From Leclercia adecarboxylata (lineage in GTDB: Bacteria > Pseudomonadota > Gammaproteobacteria > Enterobacterales > Enterobacteriaceae), in the NCBI GenBank assembly GCA_002360945.1, contig DERO01000004.1:1-64000 (forward strand): a DNA stretch of 64,000 bases. Reading direction: 5' to 3'. The position numbers and the translations under genes are program-made. A model generated the notes under the pieces. The model was not told the origin of the DNA and made no database searches. It saw nothing but the letters and a program-made list of their open reading frames with translations. Shown piece after piece: positions 54,766 through 64,000 of this stretch; positions within the stretch are counted from its first letter, which is position 1; the number at the start of each line of letters is the position of its first letter.

Positions 54766-56709
54766 CTATTTGCTTAAATCCACCTGATAAATCGCGAACC
54801 CGATCTCATCGGTGGCGACCTGCTGCATCGGATACTGCGCTTTCTCTTTGATGAACGCCGCCGCTTTCTCGGATGGTGACGTCTCAAAGCGAACATCCAG
54901 CTTCACGTCGCTGTGGATCGGCGCCAGACGCCAGTTGTTATCCGCTGCCGGGTGGATTTCGCCTGCTTTTTTCGATTGCTCTCCGATCCACGCTGCCAGC
55001 ACCGAGCGGTTCTCGTCCGGCGAGGCGAAGGCGATATGGCTGTCGCCGGTCCCGGCAAACTTGCCGCCGTAGGCGCGGTAGTTATTGGTCGCCACCAGGA
55101 AGGTCGCTTTTGGATCGATCGGCTTGCCGTTGAAGGTCAGATTCTTGATACGCTCCGCCTGGGCATTCACCATCTGGCACTCGCCGTCATATTTCGCTGG
55201 CTGAGAGACATCAATCTGGTACTCCACGCCGTCGATGACGTCGAAGTTATAGGTGCGGAACCCGTCCCAGTTAATCAGCGACTGCGGTTTAGTGCTGTTC
55301 ACATCGATCTGATTGAACTGTCCGGCCGAGCACTCCAGCCACTCCTTCACCTCCTGACCGCTGGCTTTGACCACCACCAGGGTGTTCGGATAGAGATAGA
55401 GGTCGGCGGCGTTGCGGAAGGTCAGCTGGCCTTTCTCCACTTCGACATAGCTGGCCGGATCGTTCTTGCGTCCGCCCACCTTAAACGGCGCGGCGGCAGA
55501 GAGCACCGGCAGTTTCGCCAGGTCCGGATCGCCCTGAATATAGCGCTCCACGTAGGCTTTCTGCGCCAGGTTCACCATCTGCACGGTGGGATCGTCCTGC
55601 ACCAGCGACAGGTAGCTATACATGTTGTCGGAGGACTTGCCGATCGGTTTGCTGACAAACTCGCGGGTGGCGTCATGATCGTGCTTCAGCACCTCGACGA
55701 TCTTTTTATCCTCGCCAACCAGCGCTTTTTTGGCCGCCAGATCGTAAATCGGCCGTGCTTCGGCCTTCGACTCGGTCACCTGCCATTTGCCGCCGTCATT
55801 ATTCAGCACCAGATCCACTACCCCGAGGTGATCGCCCCACATGCCCGGCATTACCGCCGGCACGCCGTTCAACGTTCCTTTGGCAATGTCCGCCCCTTTG
55901 ATGCTGGCGAAATCTTTGCCCGGGAATACCGCGTGGGCGTGACCGAAGAGAATAGCGTCGACGCCTTTCACTTCGCTGAGGTAGTAGACCGAGTTTTCCG
56001 CCATCGCCTGATACGGATCGGCAGAGAGACCGGAGTGGGCCACCACGACTACCAGGTCGGCACCTTTCTCGCGCATTTCGGGCACGTACTTGCGGGCGGT
56101 TTCGGTGATGTCGTTAACCGTCACTTTGCCGCTCAGGTTGGCTTTATCCCAGGTCATGATCTGCGGCGGCACAAAGCCGATATAGCCAATCTTCAGGGTC
56201 TGCGGTTTCCCGTCCTGATCGGTGACGGTGGTCTCTTTAATCAGATAAGGAGTAAACAGCGGCTTATTGGTCTTAACGTCGATGATATTGGCGTTAACGT
56301 ACGGGAATTTGGCACCAGAAAGCGCCATGTGCAGATAATCCAGCCCGTAGTTAAACTCGTGGTTACCGAGGTTGCCCACCGCGTAATCGAGGGTGTTTAG
56401 CGCTTTGTAAACCGGATGGATATCGCCCTTTTTCAGACCTTTCGCCGCCATGTAATCCCCAAGCGGACTACCCTGAATTAAGTCCCCGTTATCGACCAGC
56501 ACGCTATTTTTCACTTCGCTACGGGCGGCATTAATCAGGCTGGCGGTGCGCACCAGGCCAAACTTTTCCGTCGGCGCATCTTTGTAGTAGTCGAAGTCCA
56601 TCATATTGCTGTGCAGGTCGGTAGTTTCCAGAATGCGGAGATCGACCGTCGCCGCCTGTACGCTCGCGGCGATCAGCGTCGCCAGGAGCGTTGCGCTAAA
56701 CTTAATCAT
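54766..56709 (-). CDS. cpdB: 2',3'-cyclic-nucleotide 2'-phosphodiesterase/3'-nucleotidase
   Basis: Periplasmic bifunctional enzyme that opens 2',3'-cyclic nucleotides and removes 3'-phosphate, letting cells use extracellular nucleotides. Signal peptide 1-19 ([10 protein letters not shown]). The metallophosphoesterase domain has [33 protein letters not shown] and FGHAHAV; the 5'-nucleotidase C-terminal domain has [10 protein letters not shown]. Length is 647 aa, the E. coli size. Confidence 0.96.
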   Translation of the reverse strand: MIKFSATLLATLIAASVQAATVDLRILETTDLHSNMMDFDYYKDAPTEKFGLVRTASLINAARSEVKNSVLVDNGDLIQGSPLGDYMAAKGLKKGDIHPVYKALNTLDYAVGNLGNHEFNYGLDYLHMALSGAKFPYVNANIIDVKTNKPLFTPYLIKETTVTDQDGKPQTLKIGYIGFVPPQIMTWDKANLSGKVTVNDITETARKYVPEMREKGADLVVVVAHSGLSADPYQAMAENSVYYLSEVKGVDAILFGHAHAVFPGKDFASIKGADIAKGTLNGVPAVMPGMWGDHLGVVDLVLNNDGGKWQVTESKAEARPIYDLAAKKALVGEDKKIVEVLKHDHDATREFVSKPIGKSSDNMYSYLSLVQDDPTVQMVNLAQKAYVERYIQGDPDLAKLPVLSAAAPFKVGGRKNDPASYVEVEKGQLTFRNAADLYLYPNTLVVVKASGQEVKEWLECSAGQFNQIDVNSTKPQSLINWDGFRTYNFDVIDGVEYQIDVSQPAKYDGECQMVNAQAERIKNLTFNGKPIDPKATFLVATNNYRAYGGKFAGTGDSHIAFASPDENRSVLAAWIGEQSKKAGEIHPAADNNWRLAPIHSDVKLDVRFETSPSEKAAAFIKEKAQYPMQQVATDEIGFAIYQVDLSK

Positions 56710-56898
56710 CAGAGGAGTCCTTTTTTGAACCAGGCCACAAAAGAATATGTATCTATATTTTTTTGCTTACAGAATTGTGAATCCTGCCAGAAAAAAGTGC
56801 CCTGAAACCGGAATTGCTTCACAGATAGCGGATTTATTCACAATGCGATATAAATAAAACAAAGAGTTAAACCCACTGTGTTAACAAAGAGGTGGAGA

Positions 56899-57639
56899 AT
56901 GTTAGATAAAATTTGTCAGCTCGCACGGGATGCGGGCGATGCCATCATGCAGGTCTATGATGGCAAGATCCCGATGGACGTGCTCCAAAAAATCGATGAC
57001 TCACCGGTGACCGCCGCCGATCTCGCGGCGCACGGGGTGATCCTCCAGGGCTTGCAGGCGCTGACGCCCGATATTCCGGTTCTGTCAGAAGAAGATCCTC
57101 AGCCCTGGGATGAACGCCAGCACTGGCAGCGTTACTGGCTGGTTGATCCCCTGGACGGCACTAAGGAGTTCATCAAACGTAATGGTGAATTCACCGTGAA
57201 CATTGCCCTGATTGAGAAAGGCAAAGCGGTGCTGGGCGTGGTCTATGCCCCGGTGTTGAAGGTAATGTACAGCGCCGCCGACGGCAAAGCCTGGAAAGAG
57301 GAGTGCGGCGTGCGTAAGCAGATTCAGGTGCGTGACGCCCGGCCACCGCTGGTGGTGATCAGCCGCTCGCATGCGGATAACGAACTGCAGGAGTACCTGC
57401 ATCAGCTGGGTGAGCATCAGACGACGTCGATTGGCTCCTCGCTGAAGTTTTGCCTGGTAGCAGAAGGGCAAGCGCAGCTCTATCCCCGCTTCGGGCCAAC
57501 CAACGTCTGGGATACGGCGGCAGGTCACGCCGTTGCCGCCGCTGCGGGGGCGCATGTTCACGACTGGCAGGGCAAGCCGCTCGACTATACCCCGCGTGAA
57601 TCGTTCCTTAATCCCGGCTTCCGGGTCTCGCTTTACTGA
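56899..57639 (+). CDS. cysQ: 3'(2'),5'-bisphosphate nucleotidase CysQ
   Basis: Inositol-monophosphatase-fold enzyme that hydrolyses 3'-phosphoadenosine 5'-phosphate (PAP), the by-product of PAPS reduction in sulfate assimilation, 246 aa. Metal motifs are [14 protein letters not shown] and WDTAAGHAV. The ATG at 56899 follows GAGG; the GTG-type upstream extension from 56878 is rejected. Its 3' end overlaps that of ytfJ by 7 nt. Confidence 0.95.
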   Translation: MLDKICQLARDAGDAIMQVYDGKIPMDVLQKIDDSPVTAADLAAHGVILQGLQALTPDIPVLSEEDPQPWDERQHWQRYWLVDPLDGTKEFIKRNGEFTVNIALIEKGKAVLGVVYAPVLKVMYSAADGKAWKEECGVRKQIQVRDARPPLVVISRSHADNELQEYLHQLGEHQTTSIGSSLKFCLVAEGQAQLYPRFGPTNVWDTAAGHAVAAAAGAHVHDWQGKPLDYTPRESFLNPGFRVSLY

Positions 57640-58190
57640 CCGAGCAGCTTATGCAGCAGGGCAATCACCTGCTGCACCTCTTCCTGGGTCAGGGCCCCAT
57701 CTTTCGCCCACTGAACGCGGCCCTCTTTATCCAGCACGGCCGCCGCTGAACTCTCTTCTTCCAGCTGCCACGCGCCGCGTGCCGTGCCGTTACTGTCGAC
57801 GATAATCTGCGACCACGGATAGAGCTTCTTATTACTCTCCAGGCTGCTGCGCACAAACATGCCCGAGCCCGGGATCGCATCGTCGGTGTTAACGATGGTG
57901 GTGGTCTGGTAGCTATCTTTTGGTAAATGTGCCGACTTGATCGCTTCAATTAAGGTTGCGTTTTTCTCTTTTGCCGACGAGCGGCCGGCAATATGTAGCA
58001 CCACTCGCACTTTGCCTGGGAGCTGCGCGCTATTCCATTTTTTGTAGCTAAACTCATTATTGTCGAGGATCAATTCTCCCCGGTCGGCAATGCCCACCGG
58101 CGGCACACGTTGTCCCTTCTCGAAATTATGTGCAGAAGCCATCAGTGGCAGCAACAGGCAGGCAGTTGCCAGGATGTTACGTAGGGTCAT
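57633..58190 (-). CDS. ytfJ: Periplasmic YtfJ family protein
   Basis: Secreted thioredoxin-fold-like protein of unknown function, 185 aa. A signal peptide (about 1-20, MASA|HNF) precedes [17 protein letters not shown] and a C-terminal ALLHKLLGQ. No CxxC motif is present, so classical disulfide chemistry is unlikely. Length matches E. coli YtfJ (184). Confidence 0.92.
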   Translation of the reverse strand: MTLRNILATACLLLPLMASAHNFEKGQRVPPVGIADRGELILDNNEFSYKKWNSAQLPGKVRVVLHIAGRSSAKEKNATLIEAIKSAHLPKDSYQTTTIVNTDDAIPGSGMFVRSSLESNKKLYPWSQIIVDSNGTARGAWQLEEESSAAAVLDKEGRVQWAKDGALTQEEVQQVIALLHKLLGQ

Positions 58191-58514
58191 GGTGTTTCCT
58201 TATTTTTTTGGCAGGTGATCCGACCACTTGGTCATACGTTTTAATCATAAGTGCGATCGCGGCGCTTTACCCGCAATCCCGGTGCCAGAGTGAGGGGGAA
58301 CGCACATATCTGCACAAAAACGAAGGCTTATACTGCCCGAAAGTTACGATTGCAAAGAATATTCTGATTATTTGTCATCAAAAGGTAAATAAACTTATGC
58401 AGACTGGGTATCGCAGTTTTTCTGGACTATAGTCATTGGGCAATAAATTTGCGCTCCAGAGAGTCGGCCCGATTGTGGCGCCGCAAGAGCGTATGATTCG
58501 CAGGAGATAATAGA
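58191..58514. promoter_or_regulatory. ytfJ-ytfK divergent intergenic region
   Basis: No gene is seen in these 324 nt. A -10-like TATAGT at 58428-58433 probably serves ytfK. Only one half (TTGTCAT near 58373) resembles a PhoB half-site; I could not find the paired repeats of a full Pho box. Confidence 0.4.
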
Positions 58515-58721
58515 ATGAAAATTTTCCAACGCTACAATCCGCTTCAGGTGGCGAAATACGTAAAAATCCTGTTCCGTGGACGGTTGTATATCAAGGATGT
58601 TGGCGCTTTTGAATTTGATAAGGGCAAAATCCTTGTCCCAAAAGTGAAGGATAAACAGCACTTTTCTGTGATGTCCGAAGTCAACCGTCAGGTTATGCGT
58701 CTGCAAACTGAGATGGCTTAA
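58515..58721 (+). CDS. ytfK: SpoT-regulating stress protein YtfK
   Basis: Small cytoplasmic DUF1107 protein, 68 aa, matching E. coli YtfK in length and sequence ([20 protein letters not shown] start). In E. coli it promotes (p)ppGpp accumulation through SpoT during phosphate and fatty acid starvation. AGGAG lies upstream of the ATG. It faces ytfL across a shared terminator. Confidence 0.94.
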   Translation: MKIFQRYNPLQVAKYVKILFRGRLYIKDVGAFEFDKGKILVPKVKDKQHFSVMSEVNRQVMRLQTEMA

Positions 58722-58744
58722 CCAACGTGCTATGCAGTAAAAAA

Positions 58745-58766
58745 AACGGCTCCCGAGGGAGCCGTT
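58745..58766. terminator. Bidirectional terminator between ytfK and ytfL
   Basis: The stem AACGGCTCCC / GGGAGCCGTT has A6-7 on its left. On the minus strand this becomes a U-tract, a strong terminator for ytfL; it also ends ytfK. Confidence 0.88.
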
Positions 58767-58778
58767 GATGTTTGTGGC

Positions 58779-60116
58779 TTAGGCCGAGACATTCTCTTCG
58801 GCGTCCGGCAGCTTCGGCACCAGCACGGTCGGTTTGTTGTCGATGCGCGTCACCAGTAGCTGGTCGATGCGGTAGTTGTCGATATCCACCACTTCGAACT
58901 TATAGCCCGAGAACTTCACCGAGTCGGTACGTTTCGGGATCTTACGCAGCATAAACATCATAAAGCCGCCGATGGTCTCGTAGTTGCCGGACTGCGGGAA
59001 CTCGTCGATATCCAGCACGCGCATCACGTCGTCAATCGGCGTGCCGCCGTCCACCAGCCATGAGTTCTCATCGCGCGCCACAATCTGCTCTTCCAGACCC
59101 TGGCCCACCAGATCGCCCATCAGCGTGGTCATCACGTCATTGAGGGTGATGATCCCCACCACCAGCGCGTATTCGTTCATGATCACCGCGAAGTCTTCTC
59201 CGGCGGTTTTGAAGCTTTCCAGCGCTTCGGAGAGCGTCAGGGTGTCCGGGACGATTAGCGTATTGCGGATCTGCACGCCGCTGTTCAGGGCCAGACTCTG
59301 GTTCGCCAGTACGCGGTTCAGCAGGTCTTTGGAGTCCACATAGCCGATAATGTGGTCAATATCTTCATTACAGACCAGGAACTTGGAGTGCGGATGTTCC
59401 GCCACCTTATTCTTCAGGCTCTGCTCATCTTCGTGCAGATCGAACCAGATCACGTTCTCACGGCCGGTCATTGACGACGGCACGGTACGGGATTCCAGCT
59501 CAAACACGTTCTCGATCAGCTCATGCTCCTGCTTACGCAGCACCCCCGCCAGCGCCCCGGCTTCGAACACAGCGTAAACATCATCAGAGGTGATATCGTC
59601 TTTACGCACCATCGGCAGCTTGAACAGGCGGAAAATGGTATTCGCCAGGCCGTTAAAGAACCACACCAGCGGGCGGAACACGAACAGACAGAAGCGCATC
59701 GGGTTGATGATGCGCAAAGCCACGGCTTCGGGCGCAATCATACCGATGCGTTTCGGGGTCAAATCGGCAAACAGAATGAACAGACCGGTCACCAGCGAGA
59801 AGGAGAGGATAAAGCTCAGCTGCTCGGAGAGTTCAGGAGAGAAGTACTTAGAGAAGACGCTATGAAACACCGGAGAAAACGCGGCATCGCCGACAATACC
59901 GCCCAGGATGGCTACCGCATTAAGGCCAATTTGCACCACGGTGAAGAACATCCCCGGGTTTTCCTGCATTTTCAGCACACGTTGAGCGTTGATATCGCCA
60001 TCATCGGCGAGAAGTTTGAGTTTAATTTTACGGGATGCGGCCAGGGAAATTTCTGAAATTGAGAAAAATGCACTGACGGCTATCAGACAAAGTATTACTA
60101 AAATACTGTTTAACAT
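58779..60116 (-). CDS. ytfL: CorC/HlyC-family membrane protein YtfL
   Basis: Inner-membrane UPF0053 protein, 445 aa. An N-terminal DUF21 (CNNM) domain with three to four helices precedes a CBS pair (from about residue 220) and a CorC_HlyC C-terminal domain. CNNM relatives export Mg2+; E. coli YtfL has been linked to cadaverine export and acid tolerance. Its role here is by homology only. Confidence 0.9.
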   Translation of the reverse strand: MLNSILVILCLIAVSAFFSISEISLAASRKIKLKLLADDGDINAQRVLKMQENPGMFFTVVQIGLNAVAILGGIVGDAAFSPVFHSVFSKYFSPELSEQLSFILSFSLVTGLFILFADLTPKRIGMIAPEAVALRIINPMRFCLFVFRPLVWFFNGLANTIFRLFKLPMVRKDDITSDDVYAVFEAGALAGVLRKQEHELIENVFELESRTVPSSMTGRENVIWFDLHEDEQSLKNKVAEHPHSKFLVCNEDIDHIIGYVDSKDLLNRVLANQSLALNSGVQIRNTLIVPDTLTLSEALESFKTAGEDFAVIMNEYALVVGIITLNDVMTTLMGDLVGQGLEEQIVARDENSWLVDGGTPIDDVMRVLDIDEFPQSGNYETIGGFMMFMLRKIPKRTDSVKFSGYKFEVVDIDNYRIDQLLVTRIDNKPTVLVPKLPDAEENVSA

Positions 60117-60267
60117 ATCTTATCCGGCTTCTCGCCAGATCCTCGGAGGGAAGTTGGTCATACAGGGTTGTAGCGTTTATGAACACCGGTCCGAAGCGGT
60201 AGGCCGGTTATTTCAGCGGCTAGTATAGCGTAAATGTCTGTAAAGCCGCCAGAGATCACTTTTTGAG

Positions 60268-60297
60268 CCGGTTCTGCCCACAAAGGGGCAGAACCGG
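60268..60297. other. Strong inverted repeat downstream of msrA
   Basis: A 12-bp perfect stem (CCGGTTCTGCCC / GGGCAGAACCGG, loop ACAAAG) lies just past the msrA stop. U-tracts are short or absent, so it may terminate msrA weakly or protect the mRNA end. Confidence 0.65.
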
Positions 60298-60304
60298 TTT
60301 ACTG

Positions 60305-60946
60305 TTATGCCAGCTGAGGCGGCAGGCAGACGCCGATGCCGCCGATACCGCAGTAGCCGTACGGATTTTTATGCAGGTACTGCTGGTGGTCATCTTCCGC
60401 GTAGTAGAACGGCAGGGCGGTGGCGATCTCGGTGGTGACCTGTCGATCGTCGTGCGCCTCGCGCATCGCCTGCTGGAAACGCGTCAGGCTGTCGCGGGCC
60501 GCCGCGTCCTGTTCCGGGGTGAGCGGATAGATCGCCGAGCGGTACTGGGTGCCGTGATCGTTGCCCTGACGCATGCCCTGCGCCGGGTCGTGGTTTTCCC
60601 AGAACACCTGCAGCAGTTGTTCGTAGCTGATGACGTTCGGGTCATACACCACCCGCACCGCCTCGGCATGACCGGTCTGGCCGGAGCAGACTTCGCGGTA
60701 GGTAGGGTTAGGGGTATAGCCGCCGGTGTAACCCGCCGCGGTGCTGTAAACGCCCGGCAGTGGCCAGAACAGGCGCTCCACGCCCCAGAAGCAGCCCATG
60801 GCGAACAGGGCGATCTCCATCCCGTCGGGAACGTTGGTCATCGAGTGACCGTTCACGGCGTGCAGGGTGGCGACGGGCATAGGGGTGTTACGTCCAGGTA
60901 ATGCGTCCGCCTGAGCAACCAGGTGCTTTTTATCGAATAAACTCAC
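60305..60946 (-). CDS. msrA: Peptide methionine (S)-S-oxide reductase
   Basis: Reduces the S-epimer of methionine sulfoxide in free and protein-bound form, restoring oxidised proteins. The catalytic motif AMGCFWGVE provides the nucleophilic Cys near residue 52; the resolving cysteines lie in the C-terminal [14 protein letters not shown] segment. Length is 213 aa against 212 in E. coli. It diverges from tamA. Confidence 0.96.
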   Translation of the reverse strand: MSLFDKKHLVAQADALPGRNTPMPVATLHAVNGHSMTNVPDGMEIALFAMGCFWGVERLFWPLPGVYSTAAGYTGGYTPNPTYREVCSGQTGHAEAVRVVYDPNVISYEQLLQVFWENHDPAQGMRQGNDHGTQYRSAIYPLTPEQDAAARDSLTRFQQAMREAHDDRQVTTEIATALPFYYAEDDHQQYLHKNPYGYCGIGGIGVCLPPQLA

Positions 60947-61170
60947 GGTGTGACCTCCGGACAGGTGATGTTTGGGTTAAGGTTGTCACGACGCGTTTAA
61001 TTGAACACAATAAATGCGGTGAATGAGTCTAGATTTAAACATAAGAAATATTAGGGTGATTAACCATTTTTCAACCCGTGAATTGGGTTTTGGGCTTTAT
61101 GCCGTGATCTGCTGCGGAGCGGCACTTCATCTGCTTCCAGGGGTGGAAACAAGGATATTCAGGAGAAAAC

Positions 61171-62904
61171 GTGCCAAAAATCCGCCAGTTATGTTTAGTC
61201 AGTATCTTGCTGACAAGCGGAGTCGCCGACGCGGCGAATGTTCGTTTGCAGGTCGAGGGGTTATCTGGCGCGCTGCAAAAAAACGTCCGCGCACAGCTCT
61301 CCACGATCCAGAGCGACGAAGTGACGCCAGACCGTCGCTTCCGTGCCCGCGTGGATGACGCCATCCGCGGCGGCTTAAAAGCGCTCGGCTATTACGAACC
61401 CACCATCGACTTTGAGTTGCGTCCGCCTCCGGCCAAAGGGCGGCAGGTGCTGATTGCCCGCGTCAAGCCGGGCGAGCCGGTGCTGATCGGCGGCACGGAC
61501 GTGGTACTGCGTGGCGGCGCGCGCACCGACCGTGACTACCTTGATCTGCTGAATACGCGGCCAAAGAATGGCACCGTACTTAATCACAGCGACTATGACG
61601 GCTTCAAAAAAGATCTCACTAAGGTGGCGCTGCGCAAAGGCTACTTCGACAGCCAGTTCAACAAAAGCCAGCTGGGCGTCTCTCTCGACCGGCATCAGGC
61701 GTTCTGGGACATCGATTACGACAGCGGGGAACGCTACCGCTTTGGCGACGTCACCTTTGAAGGCTCACAGATCCGCGACGAGTACCTGCAGAACCTGATC
61801 CCCTTTAAAGAGGGCGACTATTACCAGTCAAAAGATCTGGCCGAGCTCAACCGCCGCCTCTCTGCCACCGGCTGGTTTAACTCGGTAGTGGTGGCCCCGG
61901 AATTTGATAAAGCGCGCAAGACCAAAGTGCTGCCGCTGCACGGCGTAGTGTCGCCACGCACCGAGAACACCATTGAGACCGGGGTGGGCTACTCCACCGA
62001 CGTCGGCCCGCGCGTGAAAGCAACGTGGAAGAAGCCGTGGATGAACTCCTACGGCCACAGCCTGACCACCAACGCCAGTATCTCCGCGCCTGAACAGCAG
62101 CTCGATTTCAGCTATAAAATGCCGCTGCTGAAAAACCCGCTTGAGCAGTATTACCTGGTGCAGGGCGGCTTTAAGCGCACCGATCTCAACGATACCGAAG
62201 CGGACTCCACCACCCTCGCCGTGTCGCGCTACTGGGACCTCTCCAGCGGCTGGCAGCGCGCCATTAACCTGCGCTGGAGCCTCGACCACTTTACCCAGGC
62301 CAACGTCACCAACACCACCATGCTGCTCTATCCGGGGGTGATGATCAGCCGGACCCGCTCCCGCGGCGGGCTGATGCCGACCTGGGGCGATTCCCAGCGC
62401 TATTCGGTGGACTACTCCAATACCGCCTGGGGCTCGGATGTCGACTTTGTGGTGGTGCAGGCGCAGAACGCCTGGATCCGCACCCTCTATGACCGACATC
62501 GCTTCGTGATGCGCGGCAATCTGGGCTGGATTGAAACCGGCGACTTCGAAAAAGTACCGCCGGATCTGCGCTTCTTCGCCGGGGGCGATCGCAGCATTCG
62601 TGGCTATAAATACAAATCCATCGCGCCAAAAGATGACGACGGCAAGCTGATCGGGGCCTCGAAGCTGGCTACCGGCTCGCTGGAGTATCAGTACAACGTC
62701 ACCGGAAAATGGTGGGGGGCGACCTTTATCGACAGCGGGGAAGCAGTGAGCGATATCCGCCGCAGCGACTTTAAAACCGGCGCGGGCGTCGGGGTGCGCT
62801 GGGAGTCACCGGTCGGGCCGATCAAGCTCGATTTCGCCGTGCCGGTGGGCGATAAAGATGAACACGGTTTACAGTTTTACATCGGTCTGGGGCCTGAATT
62901 ATGA
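61171..62904 (+). CDS. tamA: Translocation and assembly module outer-membrane protein TamA (GTG start)
   Basis: Omp85-family outer-membrane protein that works with TamB in inserting some autotransporters and outer-membrane proteins and in phospholipid transport. Signal peptide 1-21 (VADA|ANVRL), three POTRA domains to about residue 265, then a 16-strand barrel with the lid-lock motif [16 protein letters not shown]. The GTG start lies 5 nt after AGGAG. Length is 577 aa as in E. coli; it overlaps tamB by 4 nt. Confidence 0.95.
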   Translation: MPKIRQLCLVSILLTSGVADAANVRLQVEGLSGALQKNVRAQLSTIQSDEVTPDRRFRARVDDAIRGGLKALGYYEPTIDFELRPPPAKGRQVLIARVKPGEPVLIGGTDVVLRGGARTDRDYLDLLNTRPKNGTVLNHSDYDGFKKDLTKVALRKGYFDSQFNKSQLGVSLDRHQAFWDIDYDSGERYRFGDVTFEGSQIRDEYLQNLIPFKEGDYYQSKDLAELNRRLSATGWFNSVVVAPEFDKARKTKVLPLHGVVSPRTENTIETGVGYSTDVGPRVKATWKKPWMNSYGHSLTTNASISAPEQQLDFSYKMPLLKNPLEQYYLVQGGFKRTDLNDTEADSTTLAVSRYWDLSSGWQRAINLRWSLDHFTQANVTNTTMLLYPGVMISRTRSRGGLMPTWGDSQRYSVDYSNTAWGSDVDFVVVQAQNAWIRTLYDRHRFVMRGNLGWIETGDFEKVPPDLRFFAGGDRSIRGYKYKSIAPKDDDGKLIGASKLATGSLEYQYNVTGKWWGATFIDSGEAVSDIRRSDFKTGAGVGVRWESPVGPIKLDFAVPVGDKDEHGLQFYIGLGPEL

Positions 62905-64000
62905 GTTTATGGAAGAAAATCAGCCTCGGCGTTGTGCTGTTTATCCTGCTGCTGCTGTCTGCGGTGGCTTTCCTGGTGGGGACCACCAGCGGGCTGCATC
63001 TGCTGTTTAAGGGGGCGAACCGCTGGGTGCCGGGGCTGGAGATTGGCCAGGTCACCGGCGGCTGGCGTGACCTGCATCTGAAAAACGTCCGCTATGACCA
63101 GCCGGGCGTGGCGGTCAACGCCGGGGATCTGCACCTGGCGGTGAAGCTCAGCTGTCTGCGCGACAGCAGCCTGTGCATCAACGATCTGTCGTTAAAAGAT
63201 GTCTTCGTGACTATCGATTCGAAAAAAATGCCGAAATCGGAACAGGTCGCCGAAGAGGAGAGCGGGCCGCTGGATCTCTCCACGCCATACCCGATTGCGC
63301 TCTACCGGGTGGCGTTGAATAACGTCAACGTCAAAATCGACGATACCACCGTGTCGGTGATGGACTTCACCTCCGGCCTGCGCTGGCAGGAGAAGAACCT
63401 GACCCTGACCCCGACAGCCCTGCAGGGGCTGCTGATTGCCCTGCCGAAAGTAGCGGAGGTGGCGCAGGAAGAGATCGTCGAGCCAAAAATTCAGAACCCG
63501 CAGCCGGAAGAGAAGCCGCTGGGCGAAACGCTGAAAGATCTCTTCTCTAAACCGGTCCTGCCGGAGATGACCGACGTTCATCTGCCGCTCAACCTCAATA
63601 TCGAAGAGTTTAAGGGTGAGCAGCTGCGTTTGACCGGTGATACCGATCTGACGGTCTTCAACATGCTGCTGAAGGTGAGCAGTATCGACGGCAACATGAA
63701 GCTCGACGCGCTGGATATCGACACCAACCAGGGGAGCGTCAACGCCACCGGCAATGCCCTGCTGCGGGATAACTGGCCGGTGGATATCACCCTCAACAGC
63801 AGCCTGAACATCGACCCGATCAAGGGCGAGAAGGTGAAGCTGAAGGTCGGCGGTGCCCTGCGCGAGCAGCTGGAGTTTGGCGTGAACCTCTCCGGCCCGG
63901 TGGATATGGTGCTGCGCGGCCAGACCCGGCTTGCCGAAGCGGGCCTGCCGCTCAACCTGGAAGTGGTCAGCGAGCAGCTCTACTGGCCGTTTACCGGCGA
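62901..64000 (+). CDS. tamB: Translocation and assembly module protein TamB, 5' part
   Basis: AsmA-like bridge protein anchored in the inner membrane that spans the periplasm to TamA and carries lipids in a hydrophobic groove. The window holds about 366 of roughly 1260 codons. A signal-anchor helix (about residues 7-27, [20 protein letters not shown]) is followed by beta-rich repeats. The ATG overlaps the tamA stop (ATGA). The gene continues past the window end. Confidence 0.94.
   Translation, partial: MSLWKKISLGVVLFILLLLSAVAFLVGTTSGLHLLFKGANRWVPGLEIGQVTGGWRDLHLKNVRYDQPGVAVNAGDLHLAVKLSCLRDSSLCINDLSLKDVFVTIDSKKMPKSEQVAEEESGPLDLSTPYPIALYRVALNNVNVKIDDTTVSVMDFTSGLRWQEKNLTLTPTALQGLLIALPKVAEVAQEEIVEPKIQNPQPEEKPLGETLKDLFSKPVLPEMTDVHLPLNLNIEEFKGEQLRLTGDTDLTVFNMLLKVSSIDGNMKLDALDIDTNQGSVNATGNALLRDNWPVDITLNSSLNIDPIKGEKVKLKVGGALREQLEFGVNLSGPVDMVLRGQTRLAEAGLPLNLEVVSEQLYWPFTG

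Noticed and set aside
54913..56400. 495-aa open frame opposite cpdB
   Set aside because: The CpdB frame has a signal peptide and all metallophosphatase motifs; the opposite long frame is a by-product of GC-rich codon use.
58360..58400. Pho box upstream of ytfK
   Set aside because: Only one 7-bp half-site is acceptable; the repeat 11 nt away does not match.

Overview
The window is a chromosomal segment of a motile enterobacterium of the Enterobacteriaceae. Gene order follows the Escherichia coli backbone from the glyVXY tRNA cluster (its last 16 bases open the window) to tamB: queG, nnr, tsaE, amiB, mutL, miaA, hfq, hflX, hflK, hflC, purA, nsrR, rnr, rlmB, aidB, yjfN, bsmA, yjfP, ulaR, ulaG, ulaABCDEF, yjfY, rpsF-priB-rpsR-rplI, ytfB, fklB, cycA, ytfE, qorB, ytfH, cpdB, cysQ, ytfJ, ytfK, ytfL, msrA, tamA and tamB. 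Protein lengths and residues are close to the E. coli orthologues. The Tsr-type chemoreceptor, flagellar sigma-28 promoters and accessory genes fit an Enterobacter/Leclercia/Lelliottia-like organism, but I cannot fix the genus from this sequence.

Layout. 1-11.7 kb: tRNA and RNA modification, cell-wall amidase, mismatch repair, Hfq and the HflKC membrane complex. 11.7-12.4 kb: instead of the yjeT found here in E. coli there is an AT-rich patch with an orphan small gene on the minus strand. It looks like a microcin-type bacteriocin precursor with a 15-residue GA-type leader. 12.4-16.8 kb: purA, nsrR, rnr. 16.9-27.8 kb: an 11-gene, one-strand accessory operon splits rnr from rlmB. It encodes a PLP lyase of the D-cysteine desulfhydrase / cysteate sulfo-lyase family, an Asp/Glu-type racemase, a taurine-type ABC importer, an M20 amidohydrolase and a dipeptide-type ABC importer. 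I read it as a sulfur-scavenging route for cysteate-like sulfonates and their amide conjugates.

27.9-37.5 kb: rlmB, an MHS-family transporter (in place of yjfIJKLMC), aidB, a Cache-domain chemoreceptor behind a sigma-28 promoter, small stress proteins, yjfP, and the L-ascorbate regulator and lactonase. 37.8-42.2 kb: the ula PTS and catabolic operon. 42.3-47 kb: yjfY, the S6/PriB/S18/L9 operon with its S6:S18 leader motif, an EamA transporter, ytfB, fklB. 47.2-54.7 kb: cycA, ytfE with a perfect NsrR operator (its regulator is also in this window), a Tsr-like chemoreceptor with a sigma-28 promoter and NWETF tail, a DMT transporter with an AraC-type regulator, qorB/ytfH. 54.7-64 kb: cpdB, cysQ, ytfJ, ytfK, ytfL, msrA and the TamA/TamB envelope system, with tamB cut by the window end.

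REP/BIME clusters lie after purA, rlmB, cycA and the second chemoreceptor. All functional calls rest on residues recognised by eye and remembered family knowledge; no database search was run.
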